Shown here piece after piece: positions 6,547 to 12,010 of a stretch of DNA of 12,010 nucleotides. A program made the position numbers and the translations under genes. Where the stretch lies: the NCBI GenBank assembly GCA_903953145.1, contig CAJBIL010000467.1:1-12010 (forward strand), read 5' to 3'. The DNA is from an uncultured beta proteobacterium (GTDB lineage Bacteria > Pseudomonadota > Gammaproteobacteria > Burkholderiales > Rhodocyclaceae). Below the pieces are notes generated by a model. The model saw only the letters and a list, made by a program, of their open reading frames with translations, searched no databases and had not been told where the DNA came from. Positions within the stretch are counted from its first letter, which is position 1. Every line of letters begins with the position of its first letter.

Positions 6547-6578
6547 AAAAAGCCTTGCCTTGCGGCAAGGCTTTTTTT
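6547..6578 (+). terminator. Intrinsic terminator after rplI
   Basis: AGCCTTGCC (6551-6559) and GGCAAGGCT (6564-6572) form a perfect 9-bp stem around a TTGC loop. A seven-T run (6572-6578) follows, and AAAA (6547-6550) precedes it, so the structure can also extend by A-T pairs. It separates the rpsF-rplI block from dnaB, at least partly. Confidence 0.93.
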
Positions 6579-6655
6579 ATTTCGGGGCGCTGCATTTGCT
6601 AAACTCATGGGCTTGCCCGTGTGGCCGTATTGTTCTTTCCTGAAGCGGATTTTTT

Positions 6656-8086
6656 ATGGCAACCAAGTCGTTTAATTCCTATAACTCGCAAGGGCGCGGT
6701 CGACGCGACGATTCGTCGCAGATTGATCCGGCGGTTGCAATGTTGCGTATTCCACCGCATTCGATCGAGGCCGAACAGTCCGTGCTGGGTGGGCTTTTAC
6801 TCGACAATGCGGCTTTTGACAAAATTGCCGATCTCGTTGCCGAAGGTGACTTTTACCGCGATGAACATAAGCGCATTTACCGTCAGATCAGTAAGTTATT
6901 GGCGCGTGGCAAGCCGGTCGATGTGGTTACCGTGGCCGAGAGCCTTGATGCGGCGGGCGAGAGTGCTGATACCGGCGGCCTGGCTTACCTTGGCGAACTT
7001 GCGGCGAACACCCCGACGGCAGCCAACATCCGGCGTTATGCCGAAATCGTTCGCGAGCGGGCGATTCTCCGTCAACTGGTTACGGCCGGCGACGAAATCG
7101 CCGGCAGCGCGCTCAATCCGCTAGGGCGTGATCCGAAACAACTGCTTGATGAAGCCGAGGCCCGGGTTTTCGCTATTGCCGAGGGCGGTTTCCGCAGCGA
7201 GACCGGCTTCCAGCACATCAATCCGCTGCTGACGCAAGTCGTCGAGCGTATTCAGGAATTGCATGACCGCGACAATCCGTCGGATATCACGGGTATTCCG
7301 ACGGGCTATCACGATCTGGATTCGAAAACCTCCGGCCTGCAACAGGGCGATCTGTTGATCGTCGCCGGTCGTCCGTCGATGGGTAAAACGTCTTTTGCTT
7401 TGAACATGGCCGAGCACGTGGCGATTGAAGTTGGTCTGCCGGTCGCCGTGTTCTCGATGGAAATGGGCGGCGCGCAGCTCGCCATGCGTATGCTCTCCTC
7501 GGTCGGAAAACTCGATGCGCACCGTGTGCGTACCGGGCGCCTGAATGACGATGAGTGGTCGCGCCTGTCGTTTGCGCTGGGCAAGATGCACGAGGCGCCG
7601 ATTTACATTGATGAAACGCCGGCGCTCAACCCGATCGATCTGCGCGCCCGTGCGCGGCGTCTGCACCGGCAGTGCGGCAAGCTCGGCCTGATCGTCATCG
7701 ATTACCTGCAACTGATGTCGTCGGCCAATGGCAGCGGCGAAAACCGGGCAACTGAAATTTCGGAGATCTCGCGTTCGCTGAAAAGTCTGGCCAAAGAGCT
7801 TCAGGTGCCCGTGATGGCGTTATCGCAGCTTAACCGGGCACTTGAACAGCGCCCCAACAAGCGCCCTGTGATGTCCGACCTGCGTGAATCCGGCGCTATT
7901 GAGCAGGACGCCGACGTGATCATGTTCATCTATCGCGATGAAGTTTACAACCAGGACACGCCCGATAAAGGCGTTGCCGAAATCATTATCGGCAAGCAGC
8001 GGAATGGCCCGATTGGCACCGTCCGGCTGACGTTTATCGGCGAATACACCCGCTTTGAAAACTTTGCCAACCCGGGCTCTTATTAA
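6656..8086 (+). CDS. dnaB: Replicative DNA helicase DnaB
   Basis: A 476-residue hexameric 5'-3' helicase that unwinds DNA ahead of the replication fork. The N-terminal domain (PHSIEAEQSVLGGLLLDN, about residues 34-51) is the collar and primase-interaction part. The RecA-like C-terminal domain holds Walker A GRPSMGKT (238-245), VFSMEMG, Walker B LIVIDYLQL (345-353) and the SDLRESGAIEQDAD segment with the arginine finger region. Length is normal and no intein interrupts the Walker motifs. A variable low-complexity N-terminus (about 25 residues, Ser/Asn/Gly/Arg) precedes the domain. The ribosome-binding site before ATG 6656 is weak and no clear promoter was found in 6579-6655; read-through from the rpsF operon may contribute. 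Convergent with the next gene. Confidence 0.98.
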   Translation: MATKSFNSYNSQGRGRRDDSSQIDPAVAMLRIPPHSIEAEQSVLGGLLLDNAAFDKIADLVAEGDFYRDEHKRIYRQISKLLARGKPVDVVTVAESLDAAGESADTGGLAYLGELAANTPTAANIRRYAEIVRERAILRQLVTAGDEIAGSALNPLGRDPKQLLDEAEARVFAIAEGGFRSETGFQHINPLLTQVVERIQELHDRDNPSDITGIPTGYHDLDSKTSGLQQGDLLIVAGRPSMGKTSFALNMAEHVAIEVGLPVAVFSMEMGGAQLAMRMLSSVGKLDAHRVRTGRLNDDEWSRLSFALGKMHEAPIYIDETPALNPIDLRARARRLHRQCGKLGLIVIDYLQLMSSANGSGENRATEISEISRSLKSLAKELQVPVMALSQLNRALEQRPNKRPVMSDLRESGAIEQDADVIMFIYRDEVYNQDTPDKGVAEIIIGKQRNGPIGTVRLTFIGEYTRFENFANPGSY

Positions 8087-8101
8087 TCGTGGTGCGGTGT
8101 T

Positions 8102-9322
8102 TCAGTTTTCAGCACGACTGGCGGTGACGCTGTATTTGAAGCGTTCCGCAGCCAGGCTGTCGAACTGGCCTTCGGCCGTTTTGACCTGAGGGAAAATCAG
8201 GAACGGCAGGCTTTTACCTGTTGCACCGCGTAATTCGACATCCTGTGCTGCGTTAAAGCCGATCCAGTTCATTTCCCAGAAACCAAAGAGCAGTTTGCGT
8301 AGTACGACGAGTTTGGAGTCGGCACTGGTCAGGCGTTCGTCCAGTATGGCTTTACGGACATCCGCCGGGTCGACCGGAATCCAGCCGTAACCCGGCGCGT
8401 AAAATTCGGCGCGGCAGTGCTGGCTTTGTCGCAGGTTGCCGGTCATGCCGAGGCCGCCGAACAGTCGCGAATAATCAATGCGCATTCCGAATACCGGGCG
8501 TGCGGGGATGCCCATCGAGCGGCACATGCCGACAAAGAGGAGGGCGATGTCGGCACTCTTGCCGGCCAGCCGGCCACTGTCGAGCATGGCGTTCACATCA
8601 CCGCTGCCGCAGCCGGCAGACTGTGGATCATACTGGGTGTTTTCCACGACCCAGTCGAACATGGCCTTGCCCTGTGCAACCGGGTCTTTGATCCGGCCAA
8701 TGGCGCGTTCGGCGGCGCGGCGGACAAGGCCGTCGATTGGCACCCAATCGGTTGCTTGCAGGCAGCGGCGCAGTACCTCGTTGCGTTCGACGGCGGCACC
8801 GCGCCGGGTAATGTCAAAGTGGCGATCCTGGGTGGCCACCTGGCTGATGATCTGCAATTGAGGTTCAGCAACGTTCTCGCTCCAGTCAGCATAAAAAACT
8901 TCCATCTCGGCGACCGGGTCACGGTAAATTCCGGCGTTTTCAAAGTTGCCTTGCCAGCTATGGCCGAGTGTGCGTTGCCACGGCGTGTCTTTGTATTGCG
9001 CCAGAGGCAGCCAGAGGCGCGCCTTGCCTTGGTTTTTTTTGAGCGTGATAGACGATGCGATATCGTAGTTTCGCCATTGCGCGGCGGGTTCGTCGGCAAA
9101 GCTGATGACGCTGCGTGGCTCGCTTTGGGCTGCGTTGCTCACGCTGGATGCGGGCGAAGGCGGTGATAATTTACGCGCTGGTTTGCTGGCTGACTTGGTA
9201 TTCTGTTTGCCGTGTGTCTTGCTGTAAGTAATTTTTTTTGTGGTTTTTTTGGCAGCAAGCGCCGGGGATGATGCGAATAATGAGAGAACCGCCGAAGCGG
9301 CGAGAAAGTCGCGTCGTTTCAA
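8102..9322 (-). CDS. Tat-exported transglutaminase-like domain protein, nucleophile position Ser
   Basis: A 406-residue protein likely exported by the Tat pathway: KRRDFL at residues 2-7, a hydrophobic stretch and an ALA-type cleavage site near residue 23. A basic Ser/Pro/Lys-rich linker follows to about residue 70. The C-terminal half has the transglutaminase/cysteine-peptidase fold: AGKSADIALLFVGMCRSMG (253-271), GIPAR, then H302 (QHCRAEFY) and D318 (VDPADV). The nucleophilic Cys of this fold normally sits in the G-x-C-x-D slot, but here it is S256 (codon AGT, one base from TGT). The protein may be inactive, use Ser, or rely on nearby C267. The TTG start is chosen because GGAGGG lies 5 bases upstream and the Tat motif begins at once. 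Substrate unknown. Confidence 0.85.
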   Translation of the reverse strand: MKRRDFLAASAVLSLFASSPALAAKKTTKKITYSKTHGKQNTKSASKPARKLSPPSPASSVSNAAQSEPRSVISFADEPAAQWRNYDIASSITLKKNQGKARLWLPLAQYKDTPWQRTLGHSWQGNFENAGIYRDPVAEMEVFYADWSENVAEPQLQIISQVATQDRHFDITRRGAAVERNEVLRRCLQATDWVPIDGLVRRAAERAIGRIKDPVAQGKAMFDWVVENTQYDPQSAGCGSGDVNAMLDSGRLAGKSADIALLFVGMCRSMGIPARPVFGMRIDYSRLFGGLGMTGNLRQSQHCRAEFYAPGYGWIPVDPADVRKAILDERLTSADSKLVVLRKLLFGFWEMNWIGFNAAQDVELRGATGKSLPFLIFPQVKTAEGQFDSLAAERFKYSVTASRAEN

Positions 9323-9411
9323 TCGACCCTCCAGAGTACGTTGGTTCCGCTTTTTAGCGTAAACGGATCAGTTGGCAGAGATCTGGCCAAGCGGGGAAAA
9401 CCTGGCAGAAA

Positions 9412-9445
9412 TGACTAGGCCGCATCAAAAGACACGGCCTAGTCA
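9412..9445 (-). terminator. Perfect 11-bp inverted repeat downstream of phoH
   Basis: TGACTAGGCCG (9412-9422) and CGGCCTAGTCA (9435-9445) are exact reverse complements around a 12-base loop. They lie 9 bases beyond the phoH stop. Read on the minus strand the stem is followed only by ATTTCTG, a poor U-tract, so it may be a weak terminator or an mRNA 3'-end stabiliser. The rest of the phoH-to-transglutaminase gap (9323-9411) shows no other clear element. Confidence 0.5.
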
Positions 9446-9454
9446 ATGTACCAA

Positions 9455-10891
9455 TTATAACACCTCGGCTGCGTGGTCTGCGAGGCGCGAGCGTTCGCCG
9501 CGTTGCAAGGTGATATGGCCGGAATGTTCCCATCCCTTGAAACGATCAACGACGTAAGTCAGGCCGGAGCTGCCTTCCGTTAGGTAAGGCGTGTCGATCT
9601 GCGCGATGTTGCCCATGCAGATGACCTTGGTGCCGGGGCCGGCACGGGTGATCAGCGTTTTCATCTGCTTTGGCGTCAGATTCTGCGCTTCATCGATGAT
9701 CAGGAACTTGTTGAGGAAGGTCCGGCCGCGCATGAAGTTGAGCGACTTGATCTTGATCCGGCTCCGGATCAGGTCGCGTGTGGCGGCGCGCCCCCAGTCA
9801 CCACCTTCATCATCGGTTTTGTTGAGGACTTCGAGATTGTCTTCAAGTGCCCCCATCCACGGCCCCATTTTTTCTTCCTCAGTGCCGGGTAAAAAACCGA
9901 TATCTTCACCGACCGGCACGGTTACGCGGGTCATGATGATCTCGCTGTAAATCTTGCTGTCGAGCACTTGCGTCAAACCGGCGGCCAGTGTCAGCAGTGT
10001 CTTGCCGGTACCGGCCTGACCGAGCAGGGTGATGAAGTCGATATCGGGGTTCATCAGCAGGTTGAGTGCGAAGTTCTGCTCTCGGTTGCGCGCCGCGATG
10101 CCCCAGACGTTGTTTTTCGGGTGCGTGTAATCAATCAACGTCTCAAACTGCGCTGTTTTCCCGGCCACCTCGCGCACAATCGCATAGAGCGGCTGTTCGC
10201 CCTCCTGATAGAGAAACTCATTGACCAGCAGGTTGGGGCAAAGCGGGCCTTTGACGCGATAAAGCGTCCGGCTGTCCTTCTTCCACGACTCCATGCCCTG
10301 GCCGTGCTTATCCCAGAAACTGGGCGGTAATTCGCGCATGCCGGTGTACAGGAGGTCGGTGTCCTCGAGCACTTTGTCGTTGAAATAATCCTGCGCTTCC
10401 AGCCCCAGTGCGCGGGCTTTGATGCGCATGTTGATGTCTTTTGAAACCAGAATGACCGGGCGATCCGGATAGCGGCGTTGCAGATGGATAACGACGGCGA
10501 GAATCTGGTTATCGGCTTTTGCAGTTGGTAAGCCGGCTGGCAGATCGTTGGAAATGGCTTCAGTTTGCAGGAACAGGTGGCCGCTGGCCAGTTTGCGCGA
10601 TGGGCCGTAGAGTTCGATCCCGTTTTCAATGCCGTCAGTCAGGCTGGTTACGATCTCGTCGAGCGTGCGCGTGATCTGGCGCGCATTGCGGGCGATTTCC
10701 GACATGCCCTTCTTGTTGTTGTCGAGCTCTTCCAGCGTCATGATCGGCAGGAAGACGTCATGCTCCTCGAAGCGATAAACGCTGCTCGGATCGTGCATCA
10801 AAACATTGGTATCGAGGACAAACAGCTTGGTGAGTTTGACTTTTGTGGCTTTGGATTTTGCTTTGGCGCTGACTGCGGATTTTTTGGTCAT
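9455..10891 (-). CDS. PIN domain-PhoH ATPase fusion protein
   Basis: A 478-residue cytoplasmic protein joining an N-terminal PIN nuclease domain to a PhoH-type P-loop ATPase, the PhoH2/YlaK arrangement. PIN features are VLDTNVLMHDP (D27 as an acidic active-site residue), LEELDNNKKG and the later VSKDINMRIKA. ATPase features are Walker A GQAGTGKT (291-298), Walker B FLIIDEAQN and the family motif GPGTKVICMGNIAQIDTPY. PhoH2 proteins studied in mycobacteria have RNA helicase and RNase activity; that role is transferred here by family only. ATG at 10891 gives a Lys/Ala-rich basic lead-in before the PIN domain; an ATG at 10939 would add 16 unlikely residues. Neither has a good ribosome-binding site. 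No toxin-antitoxin partner ORF is seen upstream. Confidence 0.93.
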   Translation of the reverse strand: MTKKSAVSAKAKSKATKVKLTKLFVLDTNVLMHDPSSVYRFEEHDVFLPIMTLEELDNNKKGMSEIARNARQITRTLDEIVTSLTDGIENGIELYGPSRKLASGHLFLQTEAISNDLPAGLPTAKADNQILAVVIHLQRRYPDRPVILVSKDINMRIKARALGLEAQDYFNDKVLEDTDLLYTGMRELPPSFWDKHGQGMESWKKDSRTLYRVKGPLCPNLLVNEFLYQEGEQPLYAIVREVAGKTAQFETLIDYTHPKNNVWGIAARNREQNFALNLLMNPDIDFITLLGQAGTGKTLLTLAAGLTQVLDSKIYSEIIMTRVTVPVGEDIGFLPGTEEEKMGPWMGALEDNLEVLNKTDDEGGDWGRAATRDLIRSRIKIKSLNFMRGRTFLNKFLIIDEAQNLTPKQMKTLITRAGPGTKVICMGNIAQIDTPYLTEGSSGLTYVVDRFKGWEHSGHITLQRGERSRLADHAAEVL

Positions 10892-10929
10892 CGAATTCAC
10901 GGTATTGGGTTTCCGGTTAGCGAATCTTA

Positions 10930-10950
10930 CGCAATGCATTGGTCAATGCG
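10930..10950. promoter_or_regulatory. CAATG palindrome cluster between bcp and phoH
   Basis: CAATGCATTG (10932-10941) is a perfect 10-bp palindrome. It partly overlaps a second dyad, GCATTG-GT-CAATGC (10936-10949). The cluster lies in the 61-bp gap between the bcp stop and the phoH start. It could be a protein-binding site for phoH expression, but no promoter boxes with proper spacing were found around it, and the function is unknown. Confidence 0.25.
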
Positions 10951-10952
10951 GT

Positions 10953-11408
10953 TTAGAGCGTCCTGACAAAATCGAGCACTTCCTGCACATGGCCCGGTAC
11001 CTTTACACCGCGCCATTCGCGTTGCAACACACCTTTGCCGTCGATGACAAAGGTGCTGCGTTCAATGCCCCGTACCTGTTTCCCATACATCGATTTCATT
11101 TTGATGACAGAAAACTGCGTGCATAGTAATTCTTCGGTGTCAGAGAGCAGGTCGAAGGGCAAATCCTGTTTTGTCTTGAAATTTTCGTGTGATTTGAGGC
11201 TGTCACGCGAGACACCGACGATCACGGCGCCGGCTTTGCTGAATTCGGGATGCAGGTCGCGAAACTGCTGTGCTTCCGTGGTGCAGCCGGGGGTGCTGTC
11301 CTTCGGGTAAAAATAGAGCACCACGGGATGCCCGAGGCACCCGGCCAGCGCGAATGTTTGACCGCCGGTGGCCGGCAGGCTGAAATCGACAACGCTCTGT
11401 TTAATCAT
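10953..11408 (-). CDS. bcp: Peroxiredoxin, Bcp/PrxQ subfamily
   Basis: A thiol peroxidase of 151 residues that reduces hydrogen peroxide and organic peroxides in the cytoplasm. The thioredoxin-fold peroxiredoxin motif FYPKDSTPGCTTEA gives peroxidatic C42 with upstream T39 and P40. S67-R68 (GVSRDS) and the late REWRGVKVPGHVQEVL are typical of Bcp. The resolving Cys usually five residues after the peroxidatic one is Gln47, so recycling must use another thiol, C96 or C24, or an external reductant. ATG at 11408 is preferred because GAAAG lies six bases upstream and relatives start with MIK; ATG at 11414 would add Met-Leu and has no ribosome-binding site. Probably its own transcription unit, perhaps running into phoH. 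Confidence 0.92.
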   Translation of the reverse strand: MIKQSVVDFSLPATGGQTFALAGCLGHPVVLYFYPKDSTPGCTTEAQQFRDLHPEFSKAGAVIVGVSRDSLKSHENFKTKQDLPFDLLSDTEELLCTQFSVIKMKSMYGKQVRGIERSTFVIDGKGVLQREWRGVKVPGHVQEVLDFVRTL

Positions 11409-11437
11409 CAACATCTTTCAGGAAAAATCATGACCTG

Positions 11438-11467
11438 ATTGTCGTAATAAAAACGTCCGGCGGTCAA
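11438..11467 (-). promoter_or_regulatory. Possible bcp promoter
   Basis: On the minus strand TTGACC (11467-11462) and GACAAT (11443-11438) are 5/6 and 4/6 matches to sigma70 boxes with an 18-base spacer. They lie 30 bases before the bcp start and just past the stop of the upstream EAL gene. Confidence 0.4.
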
Positions 11468-11472
11468 GTCGT

Positions 11473-12010
11473 TCAGGATGCTGAGGCCTGCCTGACGCCA
11501 CCACGCAGTAATTCGACGGCGCCCGGCTGACCATAGAGATAGCCCTGATAGGCTGCACAGCCGTGATCCGCGAGGAAGCTGCGCTGGGCTTCGAGCTCGA
11601 CACCTTCAGCGATCACGGTGAGGCCCATACTATGGGCGAGGGCGACGATGGTGCGGGCGATAACCGCATCGTTGGCATCGGTCAGGACGTCGCTGACAAA
11701 GGAGCGGTCGATTTTCAGCTGATCAAGCGGCAGACGTTTGAGATAGGCCAGCGAGGAGTAGCCGGTGCCGAAGTCATCCAGTGCGAAGCCGACGCCGACC
11801 GCTTTCAGCGCGTTCATCTTGGCGATGGTTTCATTGATATCTTCGAGCAACAGGCTTTCGGTCAGTTCGAGCTTGAGCTTGTACGGGTCAGCACCGGTAC
11901 GGGTCAGTGTGTCGAGTATTTGCTGGACAAATTCGTTATGCCGGAATTGTCGCGCACTGACATTGACCGCCATCGTCAGATGCGCGGTTTCCGGATTTTT
12001 CGCCCAAGTG
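11473..12010 (-). CDS. EAL-domain cyclic-di-GMP phosphodiesterase, C-terminal part
   Basis: The gene runs off the right edge; 178 residues and the stop are present. The visible part is most of an EAL domain, which hydrolyses c-di-GMP to pGpG. Motifs run in order: VNVSARQF (Asn ligand), ELTES (metal-binding Glu), ALDDFGTGYSSLAYLKRLP (paired Asp), LKIDRSFV (Lys), VIAEGVE (Glu) and the closing QGYLYGQP. All catalytic positions in this stretch look intact, so an active enzyme is likely, although the EAL signature itself lies outside. Reading continues in frame past the internal ATG at 11973 (WAKNPETAHLT), so that Met is not the start. The missing N-terminus may carry GGDEF, PAS or membrane sensor domains. 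Confidence 0.95.
   Translation of the reverse strand, partial: TWAKNPETAHLTMAVNVSARQFRHNEFVQQILDTLTRTGADPYKLKLELTESLLLEDINETIAKMNALKAVGVGFALDDFGTGYSSLAYLKRLPLDQLKIDRSFVSDVLTDANDAVIARTIVALAHSMGLTVIAEGVELEAQRSFLADHGCAAYQGYLYGQPGAVELLRGGVRQASAS

Noticed and set aside
6656..8086. Intein in dnaB, a common insertion site
   Set aside because: The Walker A and later motifs are continuous and the protein has normal length.
8087..8117. Bidirectional terminator between dnaB and the convergent transglutaminase gene
   Set aside because: TCGTGGTG and CAGCACGA pair in only 7 of 8 positions over a 15-base loop, without a proper T-run on either side; too weak to call.
8417..9166. A 249-codon plus-strand open frame opposite the transglutaminase gene
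   Set aside because: It lies wholly antisense to a gene with a Tat signal and conserved domain; it has no recognisable motif or ribosome-binding site and reflects GC-rich codon bias.
9373..9412. Direct repeat TGGCAGAGAT / TGGCAGAAAT 30 bases apart
   Set aside because: Only ten bases with one mismatch in a non-coding gap; within chance expectation and without supporting context.
11418..11438. TCAGG...CCTGA dyad upstream of bcp as a peroxide-regulator site
   Set aside because: Five-base arms around an AT-rich centre do not match any operator I can name; not distinguishable from chance.

Overview
The window reads as ordinary chromosomal DNA of a betaproteobacterium. The order rpsF-priB-rpsR-rplI-dnaB, the divergent cysB / sulfite-reduction cluster carrying a DUF934 gene, and a 4Fe-4S APS-type CysH all fit that class, and the protein style suggests Rhodocyclales. 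The order-level placement is inference. No transposase, integrase, phage gene, tRNA, rRNA or CRISPR array was seen.

Left third (1-4874): assimilatory sulfur metabolism. On the minus strand, in transcription order, lie a TauE/SafE-type permease, sulfite reductase hemoprotein cysI, a DUF934 protein and APS reductase cysH. They are tightly packed (12-nt gap, 8-nt overlap, 9-nt gap), so probably one operon. Divergently transcribed cysB shares their upstream region, which carries a small AT-rich repeat cluster that could be its operator. Downstream of cysH, at the left edge, is a mirrored array of CACAGAG-type units that no gene explains. The genes supply APS to sulfite to sulfide reduction under CysB control, with the permease possibly venting sulfite.

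Middle (4875-8086): the ribosomal-protein/replication operon. A good sigma70-like promoter (TTGATT, 18-nt spacer, TATAAT) and a leader hairpin precede rpsF (S6). After it come priB (replication restart, apparently starting at a CTG codon), rpsR (S18, with a lysine-rich N-terminal insertion) and rplI (L9), closed by a strong intrinsic terminator. Then comes replicative helicase dnaB, with no intein.

Right third (8087-12010): four minus-strand genes. They are a Tat-exported transglutaminase-fold protein whose expected nucleophilic Cys position reads Ser, a PIN-PhoH ATPase, a Bcp/PrxQ-type peroxiredoxin lacking the usual resolving Cys, and the C-terminal part of an EAL-domain c-di-GMP phosphodiesterase cut by the window edge.

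No wholly new system is evident. The items most worth a second look are the CACAGAG inverted array, the non-canonical priB start, the Cys-to-Ser change in the transglutaminase, the rpsF leader hairpin and the putative CysB operator repeats.
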